From Bdellovibrionia bacterium (GTDB lineage Bacteria; Bdellovibrionota; Bdellovibrionia; Bdellovibrionales; JAGQZY01): DNA of 64,000 nucleotides. The notes under the pieces were generated by a model. It was not told the origin of the DNA. It did no database searches and saw only the letters and a program-made list of their open reading frames with translations. The stretch covers positions 558,001 to 622,000 of the forward strand of contig JAUICP010000001.1 in NCBI GenBank assembly GCA_030427805.1, given 5' to 3'. Every line of letters begins with the position of its first letter. The first letter of the stretch is position 1. Positions 8,281-16,562 of the stretch are shown here, piece after piece. A program made the translations under genes and the position numbers.

Positions 8281-9639
8281 ATGAAGTCTCGTTTTCTGAT
8301 TATTAGTTCTTTGGTAGTGACCAGCCTGGCCGTTGTGTCATTCGTGGTTTTTGGATACATGGCACTCTACACCTCCTATGGAATTAATAGCCTCGTTAAT
8401 AACTTAAACCAATCAGACCACTTTACACTTGAAAATGTTAACGGCACTCTCGGTGAAGGGTTTAGCTTTGGAAAGATTACTTTTGAATCGCAAAATCACA
8501 AGTTCGAATTCATTAGTGGTGAAGTTAAATACGATAACTTGTTTAATTTAATGGATTCGGATGACTGGTCACTGGAAAGCCTCGTCGTTGAGAAAGCGAA
8601 CTTTCACTTTAAAAAATCATCTTTTTCTGAAGTCAGTTATTCTGACATCGATATGAACTCTGTTAATAAAGCTTTTAAAAATTTCGACACTATATCTTCG
8701 TACATTCCCGCCAATCTTAGTGTCAGAAAACTTTTAATCAAAACAGCAGACATTTACGACTCTGAAAAGCTAGCTGCGAGAACTGCAGAGCTTTTATTTG
8801 AGGGGTTGCAGTTTGTCGAGAGATCGATATACGTAAAGAATTTCAGTATTGTTTCTTCGCATATCGATGCCTATGGCTTAGATATGTATGTGAATGAAGA
8901 TTTAGGGATATTGGCGGGTCCGAAGGGAATCGATGGATATTTTAAAAAGCCACTTTTAGGAATGCTAAAAAGAGAAATCAAGTTTCGGGTTTATGGCGGT
9001 CTACCTATAACCGACAAAGACTTTACGCAAATCAGCCTTGATGATGGCCGCATGACTTTTAAAATGAGAGACTCTAGTTTAAGTCTAACTTTTAGCGAAT
9101 TTAGACCCTATCTCTATATTGAAACCCTACCTTCAATCGAACAAATCACGGGAGAATTCGAAGTAGGAAACTTAAAGGAATGGGAGAATATCAAATCTCG
9201 CCTCCTCGTAAGGTTCTACAGCCGTGATTTTATGTTTGGTTTAGGCGATAAGATGGGGGTTAGTGAAAGGCCTCCGCTGGAAAATATGCGGCCAAGAGAG
9301 GTTGATAATTTCGCGGCTCAGGGAATTCCGTTGTATTATCGAAATGGTAACGACATTTTTGAGCTTCGCTTTCTCTATAAACATCTTATTAAATATAATA
9401 GTTTATCAAGAGCAATGCTGATCAGAGCGAATAAAGACTTCGAAAATGTAGAGGCGGTGCTGGCTAATTTACTCTATGGATTAGAGCTAGATCGACTCCC
9501 AATTGCCCAAAAGCAAGAGGTTTTGTCAGAGGCGAGTCGTTTTATTCCAACGATCAAGTTAGAAAATGCCATTGCTATGCTTGAAGAGGAGTCCACTGAC
9601 TCTGAGGCCGGTCGTTCGACGGCTTCGACCGAGGATTAA
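8281..9639 (+). CDS. Membrane-anchored AsmA/TamB-like hypothetical protein
   Basis: The protein has 452 residues. An uncleaved N-terminal transmembrane segment (residues 5-32) is followed by a beta-rich periplasmic region. The start of the mature part (FTLENVNGTLGEGFSFGKIT, then a segment ending WSLESLVVEKANFHF) follows the pattern of TamB and AsmA-type N-terminal repeats, where a beta-groove carries lipids between membranes. It is far shorter than TamB (about 1,250 residues) and ends with a helical, acidic tail. It may be a reduced AsmA-like protein; this assignment is tentative. It is followed by a strong terminator. Confidence 0.5.
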   Translation: MKSRFLIISSLVVTSLAVVSFVVFGYMALYTSYGINSLVNNLNQSDHFTLENVNGTLGEGFSFGKITFESQNHKFEFISGEVKYDNLFNLMDSDDWSLESLVVEKANFHFKKSSFSEVSYSDIDMNSVNKAFKNFDTISSYIPANLSVRKLLIKTADIYDSEKLAARTAELLFEGLQFVERSIYVKNFSIVSSHIDAYGLDMYVNEDLGILAGPKGIDGYFKKPLLGMLKREIKFRVYGGLPITDKDFTQISLDDGRMTFKMRDSSLSLTFSEFRPYLYIETLPSIEQITGEFEVGNLKEWENIKSRLLVRFYSRDFMFGLGDKMGVSERPPLENMRPREVDNFAAQGIPLYYRNGNDIFELRFLYKHLIKYNSLSRAMLIRANKDFENVEAVLANLLYGLELDRLPIAQKQEVLSEASRFIPTIKLENAIAMLEEESTDSEAGRSTASTED

Positions 9640-9680
9640 TAGTTTAAAAAATTTTTGAAATTAGTGCTTTAAAATACGAA

Positions 9681-9715
9681 GGGCTCCTGGGGTAACCAGG
9701 AGCCCTGGGTTTTTT
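9681..9715 (+). terminator. Strong Rho-independent terminator
   Basis: GGGCTCCTGG (9681-9690) and CCAGGAGCCC (9696-9705) form a perfect 10-bp GC-rich stem with a 5-base loop, followed by TGGG and six T. It lies 41 bp after the AsmA-like gene. Confidence 0.85.
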
Positions 9716-9781
9716 AGCCGAAGGCAGGAAGATTCGTGGCGTTCGGGCCCTTGAATCTCGCTTAGGGTACTAGCATCCTTG

Positions 9782-10036
9782 CTAGCAACTGGGGCGGGAA
9801 AGTTGATAGGTTAAAAAGGTTGGCACTGGGACGGCTTTATTATTTATATTCTTCCTTGAGGCCACAGATTTCACCGAAGTGAACCGAACCATCTTTTGTT
9901 CCCCGAACGAGACGAACAGCTTTTGGCCGTCAGTAGTCTCAAGGTTTCTTCCAATTTTAAAAGTCGAAAGAGTTCTTAAAATATCTTCGATTTCCTTTTG
10001 AAGAATATTCCTAAGAACTCTTTCTAAGAAATTCAC
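9782..10036 (-). CDS. Hypothetical 84-residue basic protein
   Basis: A GTG start at 10036 has AAAGGAG six bases upstream, which is a strong site. The product has 84 residues: an amphipathic helix at the N-terminus (MNFLERVLRNILQKEIEDIL), then a basic region, and a C-terminal PSC. There is no signal peptide. I recognise no family. It sits alone in an 845-bp gap between the AsmA-like gene and the ROK kinase gene, and its leader holds two tandem hairpins. It could be an expressed small protein or a chance frame under a structured RNA. Confidence 0.45.
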   Translation of the reverse strand: MNFLERVLRNILQKEIEDILRTLSTFKIGRNLETTDGQKLFVSFGEQKMVRFTSVKSVASRKNINNKAVPVPTFLTYQLSRPSC

Positions 10037-10053
10037 TTTTAGCTCCTTTCTTC

Positions 10054-10097
10054 GGGAGAATTATTTCTCCCTGGGTTGATGAAAGTCATATCAACCC
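10054..10097 (-). promoter_or_regulatory. Two tandem hairpins in the leader of the 84-residue ORF
   Basis: Read on the minus strand, GGGTTGAT pairs with ATCAACCC (8 bp, 9-base loop; plus positions 10073-10080 and 10090-10097). One base later GGGAGAA pairs with TTCTCCC (7 bp, 4-base loop; 10054-10060 and 10065-10071). The ribosome-binding site follows. Neither stem is followed by a T-run, so they are leader structures rather than terminators. Their function is unknown. Confidence 0.5.
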
Positions 10098-10484
10098 CCC
10101 CAAGCTTATGGAAATCGAATGATTTTATCTGGACCATAGCTATTTCTTATGGACAAAAATTGCTCGTAAAAATTCGATTACATTTACGCAGGCCTCCACG
10201 CCATCTCTCGATAAAATCGATTTGAAGCTCTTAGCATAAGAAACTCTTATACATAAAGGTAAACTTTTGTAATCGCTGTTCCCGAAATTGGCTCGAAAAA
10301 AAATTTAGCTAAACAGTGTCAAAAGGCCTTTTTTACACAATTAACGGAGAAATTATCTTTGATTTTAGACGCAAAAAGACAAGTTCACAGTCCAAATGGA
10401 TGATTTTAAAACCAAATAAAATCTTATGGGCCTAAGGGATGACAGTTCTGATCTACGTATTAAAATTAGGTCATAGGAGTTTGC
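10098..10484. other. Intergenic stretch upstream of the ROK kinase
   Basis: About 390 bp of AT-rich DNA between the leader of the minus-strand 84-residue ORF and the ROK gene. Apart from the 23-bp palindrome at 10316-10338 I see no gene, tRNA or clear terminator. It must hold promoters for both divergent genes. Confidence 0.4.
10316..10338. promoter_or_regulatory. 23-bp near-perfect palindrome, possible operator
   Basis: GTGTcAAAAGG-c-CTTTTTTACAC pairs outward from the centre with one mismatch and one G-T. It lies 147 bp upstream of the ROK kinase start, in a gap with no gene on either strand. It could be an operator for a dimeric repressor or a weak terminator; there is no proper T-run outside the palindrome. 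Confidence 0.35.
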
Positions 10485-11474
10485 ATGTTATTAGCGGGTA
10501 TTGATATCGGAGGCACGAAGGTAGAGGTCGTTCTTATCGAAATGATCTCTGGAGGTAGTGAAAAGTTGAAGTTGCCGACGGGCGAGTTAAGGAAGTACCA
10601 AATCCTAGAGCGTGAAAGAATAGAGACCCATCGAGATCAAGGCTATGAATCTATCTTAGAGAGAACCTGTAACTTCCTAAAGAGTTTATTGAGTAAAAAT
10701 TCAAAGAGTATGGAGTCACTCGAGTCTTTAGGAATCGGCTTACCTGGCACCGTTAATCCACAGACCAATGAATTTTTGTTGGGAAACACCAATAGTTTTG
10801 CGGGACAAAACATTATCAAAGACTTTAAGGCCCAGCTTGGTTCGAGTGTAAAAGTCTATATAGAGAATGATGCAAATTGTTTTGCTCTGGCTGAACACTA
10901 CTCTGGGGCCGGGCTCTCTTATGCCGATGAATGCCAGGTTCCGCTGAGCTCATTGTCCACTTTAGGGGTGATCCTTGGGACCGGTTGTGGGGGAGGGTAT
11001 ATTTGCCAAGGAAACCTTTTGAGGGGTGCCCATGGTGGTGGAAGTGAAATTGGTCATATGGTCCTAGTGAATAGCGGACGAAGTTGCTACTGCGGAAAAA
11101 AAGGCTGCGCTGAAAACTATGTTTCCGGAACCGGTTTTGAGAAAACTTACCAGGAAATTGCGGTTAGCTCTGAGACCCTTGATGGACCTGAAATATTTGA
11201 GCAGGCAAAAAAAGGAAATGTCAGCGCTAAAAAAACGATTGAAGTTTATAAGAGCCATCTTGCTGAGTTTTTGGGGAATGTAGCTACGGTTTTAGATCCA
11301 CATCTGATTGTTCTGGGTGGTGGTTTGAGTGAGGAAGATGAAGTATATGTTGGACTCAAGGAAGCTGTTCAAGATAATACCTTTTTGAAGCTCGATAGTT
11401 TTGCGATTAAAAAGGCAGAGAAGGGTGGCTCAGCAGGAGTTCTCGGGGCTGCCTTTTTAGGTTTATCAAACTAA
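10485..11474 (+). CDS. ROK-family sugar kinase (glucokinase-like)
   Basis: The protein has 329 residues. The ATP-binding phosphate loop is GIDIGGTKVEVV near the N-terminus; sugar-binding and catalytic segments follow with IENDANCFALAE and GTGCGGG. The ROK zinc site CYCGKKGCAENYVSG lies near residue 199, after a GHM histidine. This family phosphorylates glucose, N-acetylglucosamine, N-acetylmannosamine or fructose in the cytoplasm; the substrate is not clear here. There is no DNA-binding N-terminus, so it is a kinase and not a ROK repressor. TAGGAG precedes the ATG by 5 bases. Its stop overlaps the convergent gene's stop by 4 bp. Confidence 0.85.
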   Translation: MLLAGIDIGGTKVEVVLIEMISGGSEKLKLPTGELRKYQILERERIETHRDQGYESILERTCNFLKSLLSKNSKSMESLESLGIGLPGTVNPQTNEFLLGNTNSFAGQNIIKDFKAQLGSSVKVYIENDANCFALAEHYSGAGLSYADECQVPLSSLSTLGVILGTGCGGGYICQGNLLRGAHGGGSEIGHMVLVNSGRSCYCGKKGCAENYVSGTGFEKTYQEIAVSSETLDGPEIFEQAKKGNVSAKKTIEVYKSHLAEFLGNVATVLDPHLIVLGGGLSEEDEVYVGLKEAVQDNTFLKLDSFAIKKAEKGGSAGVLGAAFLGLSN

Positions 11475-12130
11475 TCGCGATCAAAACGACAAAGAAACTC
11501 AGTATCTAGATTTTCTGCGAAGAGGGAGTCTCTTTCTAATAGCCGTTTTGTTATAGTCTGAGTAACTGGTTTACAAATATTATCGACTCGAGATCGATCT
11601 AAATTAAGGTCCCAAGCTGCAGTATTAATCCCAGCGGGATCAAAATTAAGGAAGAGCGCAGAAAAGTACCCAAACTTACACAATTGGAATATCGCCAGTT
11701 CACTTTTTAAGTCTGTATTACTGTTTCCGAGTTCTTTAAATAGTACATAAGGGTTTTCAAATATCCCATTGATAGAACGAACTGAGTTTCCGGGAACTCT
11801 ATTTGAGAGATCGAGCTGACGGTCGTAAATCAGGGGATCTGCGCAGTATTCAACTCTAGCCTGACTTCCATAATATCTCATATATGCGCTGAGGTGCTCG
11901 ATATTAATCGATTTTCGATATTCGCCTTTTAAATAGAGATAGTGATTAACAATTTCAACAGGTCGACTAAATAATTCTACGAGTGAGCCTGGTTCATCTT
12001 CGGTTCCGATGTATTCAGCTAGAAACTGCTCTCTTGATAGAGTATTTTCACTGTCCTGAGCTTTTACAGTTTGCCATAAAAAGGACAGAGAAAGGCTAAG
12101 AAATAACACTTTTTTGATCATATTTTTCAT
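11471..12130 (-). CDS. Secreted hypothetical protein
   Basis: The protein has 219 residues. A clear signal peptide (residues 1-24, ending TVKAQ) predicts periplasmic export. The mature part is helix-rich and carries four cysteines (YCADP, LCKFG, ICKPV, LCRFD), possibly two disulphides. I recognise no family. The ATG at 12130 has GAGAG about 7 bases upstream; an ATG nine bases further in would also work. Its neighbours are unrelated: a convergent ROK kinase and, upstream on the same strand, the RNA methyltransferase genes. Confidence 0.6.
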   Translation of the reverse strand: MKNMIKKVLFLSLSLSFLWQTVKAQDSENTLSREQFLAEYIGTEDEPGSLVELFSRPVEIVNHYLYLKGEYRKSINIEHLSAYMRYYGSQARVEYCADPLIYDRQLDLSNRVPGNSVRSINGIFENPYVLFKELGNSNTDLKSELAIFQLCKFGYFSALFLNFDPAGINTAAWDLNLDRSRVDNICKPVTQTITKRLLERDSLFAENLDTEFLCRFDRD

Positions 12131-12207
12131 TTTTAACTCTCAATCTCCAGTCTCTTTTTATGATGCAAGAGAAGTACCCATTTTGAGTACAAAAGAAATA
12201 GGGTATC

Positions 12208-12669
12208 TTAAAATTGAATATTTCTATATTGTTTTGGCCATTGACTCTCTAAATAGTCCTTGCCTTCTCTCCTTCTTAAAAGGGCTGAGCCAATGATTTT
12301 TTCTTTGAATTCAATTAATATAAAACCCGTTTTAAAATCTTGAGTGTGTGGATTGGGAATTTCTTGACCTAAAACGTATTTTTTAACCTGCTCTTCGTTG
12401 ATTTTTAAAACGTGATTATTTACATATCCTGAAAAATAGGAAGCAGCATTGGTCATTATTTTTGGTTCGCTTTGTCTCGCTTTAAAAAGGGGGACCCCCG
12501 CAGTATGAACAATTATTTTTTGATCAAAGTAAATTTTTTTAGGAATTAAATGCAGGTAGGTAGAATTAAAACGAGCAACTAAAAATTGATCAAAAAACCT
12601 TGAGTCAATTTCATAACGATCTATGATTTTTAAAATTCGTTCATTTGCCAAATGATCAATGATTTCCAT
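12208..12669 (-). CDS. RsmF-type C-terminal RNA-binding domain encoded as a separate gene
   Basis: The protein has 153 residues. The order of segments AGVPLFKARQSEPKIM, then EQVKKYVLGQEI, FILIEFKEKIIGSALL and a final SQWPKQYR resembles the C-terminal PUA-like part of RsmF (YebU), which ends in a KN-hyP-K-lR pattern. The gene starts 14 bases before the stop of the methyltransferase gene and in another frame, with AGAGGG 3 bases upstream of its ATG. It therefore looks like the detached second half of one enzyme, made by translational coupling. It probably helps place the methyltransferase on rRNA. Confidence 0.6.
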   Translation of the reverse strand: MEIIDHLANERILKIIDRYEIDSRFFDQFLVARFNSTYLHLIPKKIYFDQKIIVHTAGVPLFKARQSEPKIMTNAASYFSGYVNNHVLKINEEQVKKYVLGQEIPNPHTQDFKTGFILIEFKEKIIGSALLRRREGKDYLESQWPKQYRNIQF

Positions 12670-13573
12670 GTGCCCTCTTTTGAATGAGGGCTATAAAAAA
12701 GCCGCCTGAATTGTTTTGATGGGGCCAAACTCGAATGGTCTTTTCTACCTCCTTATTGAACTCATGAGAATTAAAGTTATGGATTCCGCAGGAGTAACTG
12801 AGGCCATCTATATTTACGGGGATTAATTCGCCATCGCTGCCCATCTCTGAATTTAAAAAATCACTAATTATCGATTCATTTTCTAAAGGATTGTAAGTAC
12901 AAGTCGAATATATAATATGACCGCCGGGTTTGAGGTTTTCAAATCCTCTTTTGAGTATTGCTTTTTGGGTCATAGTTAGTTTGTTTAATTCTTTTTGATT
13001 TAGTTTCTTAATTTTGTTTTTACGGCTGGTCCCTTCGCAGCTACAAGGAACATCTGCGTAGACCAAATCAACTTTGTCTTTGAGAACTGGAAATGAAGCT
13101 CCATCATACTTTGTGTAAATGACGTTGGGTATTTTCATACGCAATAAATTTGATTTGAGTTGGCTATGGCGAGGAAGTTTTGGCTCATTGGCGATTATGT
13201 AAGAATTATCTCCCTTGAGCTCAATTCCAATCTGTGCCGCTTTATTTCCGGGAGAAGAGCACATATCCAAAACTGTTTGTGGTTTCAATCCTTTAGCGAT
13301 GTAGCCCGGAATCATAGAGACTTCTTCTTGGATGTGAATTTGTCCGAGCGCATAGGGTAAAGAAACTCCCAAAGAGACCTTGCTTTTATAAGAAAAAGCC
13401 TCATTGTTCCAATCAAGGAAGCGGTACTCCGATTTGAAGTGTTTTAGAAAGAGTTCGAGATGATCTCTAGAAACCTGATCGGGATTGAACCACGCAGTTG
13501 TGGGAAGCCTCTCATTTAAAATCGAAAGAAACTGGGAATAGTCCGGAATAAAAGATTTATAGTCTTGAAACAT
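12656..13573 (-). CDS. RsmB/RsmF (NSUN)-family rRNA m5C methyltransferase
   Basis: The protein has 305 residues and uses S-adenosylmethionine to methylate cytosine C5 in RNA, most likely 16S rRNA. Motif I is VLDMCSSPGNKAAQ; motif IV DVPCSCEGTSRK, near residue 174, holds one catalytic cysteine; motif VI YSTCTYNPLENE, near residue 222, holds the other. An N-terminal helical part (1-95) matches the family. The normal C-terminal domain of RsmF is missing and appears as the next gene, overlapping by 14 bp. No indel is needed to explain this, since the second ORF has its own ribosome-binding site. Confidence 0.85.
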   Translation of the reverse strand: MFQDYKSFIPDYSQFLSILNERLPTTAWFNPDQVSRDHLELFLKHFKSEYRFLDWNNEAFSYKSKVSLGVSLPYALGQIHIQEEVSMIPGYIAKGLKPQTVLDMCSSPGNKAAQIGIELKGDNSYIIANEPKLPRHSQLKSNLLRMKIPNVIYTKYDGASFPVLKDKVDLVYADVPCSCEGTSRKNKIKKLNQKELNKLTMTQKAILKRGFENLKPGGHIIYSTCTYNPLENESIISDFLNSEMGSDGELIPVNIDGLSYSCGIHNFNSHEFNKEVEKTIRVWPHQNNSGGFFIALIQKRAHGNH

Positions 13574-13615
13574 AATTCTTGTCTGTTCTAGCGAAATACT
13601 CTGGAGAATTCAATT

Positions 13616-15202
13616 ATGAGTGATAAGAAAGAAGAAAAGATTCCATCTCCTGATGAAATTAAGAACGATATTGAAAATTTGATCAAGGGGAAATATGGCT
13701 CTGGTATTAAATTCATGGGATTTGGACCAGGCCTTGGCGGGAATCCTCAGGAGGAGGCCACTGTCGAAGAGCCGGTAGAGCCTGCTAAAAAGTTTGACCC
13801 TAACTTCGACCTAAAGCCTAAAGATATTAAGTCCTATTTGGATCGCTATGTGATTAAGCAAGATGAAGCGAAAAAGGCTTTGGCTATTGCTGTTTGTGAT
13901 CACTACAATCATGTTAAAGAGTGTATGGATCATCCAGAGCTTCGCGAAGAGGATTATTCAAAACAAAATGTTTTATTAATGGGTCCAACGGGCGTGGGTA
14001 AAACTTATTTAGTGAAGCTCATCGCGCAGATGCTGGGAGTTCCTTTTGTAAAAGCCGACGCCACTCGGTTTACTGAAACTGGGTACGTCGGAGCCAATGT
14101 CGAAGACCTTGTTAAAGATTTAGTTCGCCAGTCGGGTGGTGATATTGAAGCGGCACAATTTGGAATCGTCTATATCGATGAGGCTGATAAATTGGCAGCT
14201 CCTCCTAACCTTGGTGGGCGAGATGTGAGTGGCAGAGGTGTGCAGTTTGGTCTTTTGAAACTCATGGAAGAAACTGAAGTCGATTTAAAATCTGCACACG
14301 ACATTGGTTCGCAAATTCAGAGTTTCATGGAGTTCCAGCAAAAAGGAAAAGTCGAGGACAAAGTCATTAACACTCGTCATATACTTTTTATTGTGAGTGG
14401 AGCTTTTACCGGAATCTTGGACATTATCAAAGATCGTAGAGATCATAAAAAGATTGGTATCAATTCTGAAGTCAAAGGTGAAGGGGAGTTAGAGGCTGAC
14501 CAGCTTCTCCATTCCGCAGCGACTGAGGATTTTATAAAGTTTGGTTTTGAGCCAGAGTTTATTGGTCGTCTACCAGTGCGAGTTTCATGTGAACATCTAA
14601 CAAATAAGGATCTTTTCAAAGTTTTAACGGAATCAGAAGGGTCTATTATTAAGCAGTATAGAAGGTCATTTAAATCCTATGGAATTACATTGAGATTTGA
14701 AGATGAAGCTCTGCAAGAGATTGCCGACCAAGCCGCCAAAGAAAAGACAGGAGCGAGAGCATTAATGACTGTGGCTGAACGAGCTCTTCGCGACTATAAA
14801 TTTGAGCTTCCATCTTTGGACCTCAAAAAATTCATAGTAAGTAAAGAAGTGATTGCAGATCCGGGTAAAGAGCTCGATCGGCTTCTCAATGATAAGGACT
14901 ATCTGGATAAGCTGACTAAGTACGAACAGATCAGAGGATTTGGTATCGAATTTAAATCCAAACACGGTATTAGGATCGACTTTACAGAAGAGGCCGTTGA
15001 AAAACTTATCGCTGAGTCAAAAGTTCAAGGAAAAGAAATTGGTGATTTCTTACGAGAGTGTTTTACGGGGTACGAGCACGGTCTCAGTCTTATTAAGCAA
15101 AATTCTGGTCAAAGCGAATTTACGTTTGATGAAGCTCTTGTCGATCAGCCAAAAAAGCTGATCGAAGAGATGATTCGGGACTCTTATAGTCAGTCGAAGT
15201 AG
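13616..15202 (+). CDS. ClpX-like AAA+ ATPase without zinc-binding domain
   Basis: The protein has 528 residues. The AAA+ core has Walker A GPTGVGKT near residue 123, Walker B IVYIDEAD, pore loop GYVG, arginine-finger segment EPEFIGRLPV and sensor 2 TGARAL. It aligns with ClpX through the core, but the N-terminal zinc-binding domain is replaced by a 60-residue acidic, glycine-rich region. The ClpP-docking loop, IGF in ClpX, reads IGI near residue 279. After the core there is an extra C-terminal domain of about 110 residues. It may unfold proteins with a ClpP variant or alone. It is divergent from the methyltransferase gene. Confidence 0.8.
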   Translation: MSDKKEEKIPSPDEIKNDIENLIKGKYGSGIKFMGFGPGLGGNPQEEATVEEPVEPAKKFDPNFDLKPKDIKSYLDRYVIKQDEAKKALAIAVCDHYNHVKECMDHPELREEDYSKQNVLLMGPTGVGKTYLVKLIAQMLGVPFVKADATRFTETGYVGANVEDLVKDLVRQSGGDIEAAQFGIVYIDEADKLAAPPNLGGRDVSGRGVQFGLLKLMEETEVDLKSAHDIGSQIQSFMEFQQKGKVEDKVINTRHILFIVSGAFTGILDIIKDRRDHKKIGINSEVKGEGELEADQLLHSAATEDFIKFGFEPEFIGRLPVRVSCEHLTNKDLFKVLTESEGSIIKQYRRSFKSYGITLRFEDEALQEIADQAAKEKTGARALMTVAERALRDYKFELPSLDLKKFIVSKEVIADPGKELDRLLNDKDYLDKLTKYEQIRGFGIEFKSKHGIRIDFTEEAVEKLIAESKVQGKEIGDFLRECFTGYEHGLSLIKQNSGQSEFTFDEALVDQPKKLIEEMIRDSYSQSK

Positions 15203-15214
15203 TTGGTTCAAAAA

Positions 15215-15604
15215 CTACTGGTCGTGTTTAAGGTCTCTTAAGAAAAAAACGGGAATATTCACGGAGATCTTTTCGCCATTTTCATTGAGCATATCATAGC
15301 TTCCACGCATGTTCCCTGTAGGAGTTGGTAGAGGGCAGAAGCTTGAGTATTCAAAACTATCACCTGGCTTTATTGTTGGTTGTACACCAACAACCCCTTC
15401 TCCTCGAACCTCTTGAACCCGCCTTTTTCCGTCTACAATGATCCAGTGGCGATGGGTCAATTGCATCGGAGATTGACCGTGGTTCACGATCGTCACTTTA
15501 TAGGCGAAAAAATAGTAGTCACTCTCTGGAGACGATTGCTCGGGGACGTAAAAGGGCTCGACTTTGATTTCGATATTATCGGTTCTTTCAGCGTATTCGG
15601 CCAT
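15215..15604 (-). CDS. apaG: ApaG protein
   Basis: The protein has 129 residues, the usual ApaG length, with an N-terminal strand VKVEPFYVPEQSS-type start and the core NHGQSPMQLTHRHWIIVDG, then GEGVVGVQPTIKPGDSFEYSS and TPTGNMRGSY, all typical of ApaG. The fold is an immunoglobulin-like beta sandwich. ApaG is linked to divalent cation (Co2+, Mg2+) tolerance and sits near apaH in many bacteria, but its exact role is unsettled. It is convergent with the ClpX-like gene (12 bp between stops). Confidence 0.9.
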   Translation of the reverse strand: MAEYAERTDNIEIKVEPFYVPEQSSPESDYYFFAYKVTIVNHGQSPMQLTHRHWIIVDGKRRVQEVRGEGVVGVQPTIKPGDSFEYSSFCPLPTPTGNMRGSYDMLNENGEKISVNIPVFFLRDLKHDQ

Positions 15605-15657
15605 TGAGACTCCTGCCCCAATTAGTATCAGAGATTTCTGAGAGGCAAAAGGCTTTT

Positions 15658-16527
15658 TTAAAGATAGCTATCGATACACCTTTGAGATGAAGTCGCATAG
15701 GTTTGGCCAAACATATTCCAGTGATTCATCAAGTGGTAGAGCTGGTATATACCCATTCTATTTTGCCAACCAGGGGGCAATGGAAAGGCCTCCATGTAGG
15801 ATTCATAAAACTCTATAGGAAAACTGCCAAAGAGCTGAGTCATGGCGATATCGGACTCTCTGTGACCGTAGTAAACCGCAGGATCTACTAGAAAAGGTGT
15901 ACTCGAGGGCCCACATAGAATATTCCCATTCCAGAGATCTCCATGTAGAAGTGAAGGTGGCTCCTCTGAGTGTGCAAGAATTTTGTCGACGGACTTTTCA
16001 AGTTTAGAAAAGGATTTTTTAAATTCCTGATTGAGGAGCCCATTCTTTTCGAGTTCTTTGTATTGAAATAGGAGTCGAAAGGTCCAAAAAAAATCGATCC
16101 AATCGGAACTCGAATCATTAAAAGGTACGAGAGGCTGATTGACCTGCCGACTCGTTCCGATGAAATTGTTTTCTAGGTAGCCGAAGCTACTTGAAGTCGT
16201 CTTATGCATTTCGGCAAGCTCTTTGCCAAGTCTTAGCCAGAAAATGGACTGCGAAGCACTTTCACCGATATATTCGAGAATCAAAAATTGATCGCCCTCC
16301 GCAACAATTTGAGGAGTGGCAATAGTTTGCGATTTTTGAATTTCAAAGAGTCCCATTGCTTCTGCCTTAAGGAGTTCAGTGGGAGCAATTTTTAGAAAAT
16401 AAGAGGCACCGGATTCGCACTCGATACAATAGGTTTCAGAAATACTTCCACCGGAAACTTCTGAGTAGTTGGTAACTTTTTCTCTCAGAATGTCTTGAAT
16501 TTCAGTGTTTACTTTTTTCTTTATCAT
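15658..16527 (-). CDS. Fructosamine/ribulosamine 3-kinase family protein
   Basis: The protein has 289 residues with a protein-kinase-like fold. The catalytic loop is LLHGDLWNGNILC, followed by the metal-binding FLVDPAVYYGHRESDIAMT, both diagnostic of fructosamine-3-kinase relatives, and a C-terminal YQLYHLMNHWNMFG. Such enzymes phosphorylate ketoamines on glycated proteins, which then break down and free the lysine. It is 35 bp downstream of the small phosphatase gene on the same strand. This pairing is frequent in bacteria and supports a protein-repair role. Confidence 0.88.
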   Translation of the reverse strand: MIKKKVNTEIQDILREKVTNYSEVSGGSISETYCIECESGASYFLKIAPTELLKAEAMGLFEIQKSQTIATPQIVAEGDQFLILEYIGESASQSIFWLRLGKELAEMHKTTSSSFGYLENNFIGTSRQVNQPLVPFNDSSSDWIDFFWTFRLLFQYKELEKNGLLNQEFKKSFSKLEKSVDKILAHSEEPPSLLHGDLWNGNILCGPSSTPFLVDPAVYYGHRESDIAMTQLFGSFPIEFYESYMEAFPLPPGWQNRMGIYQLYHLMNHWNMFGQTYATSSQRCIDSYL

Positions 16528-16562
16528 TGCATCAATCCACTGTGGCCAATTTCTTTAAAAAC

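Noticed and set aside
10098-10484. RNase P RNA, tmRNA, SRP RNA or a riboswitch in the gap before the ROK gene
   Set aside because: None of the conserved core sequences of these RNAs is present, and no GEMM (c-di-GMP) core was seen in this or the other gaps.
12656-12669. Frameshift pseudogene of RsmF
   Set aside because: Both halves are intact and the second has a proper ribosome-binding site, so a real two-gene form is simpler; a sequencing error is still possible.
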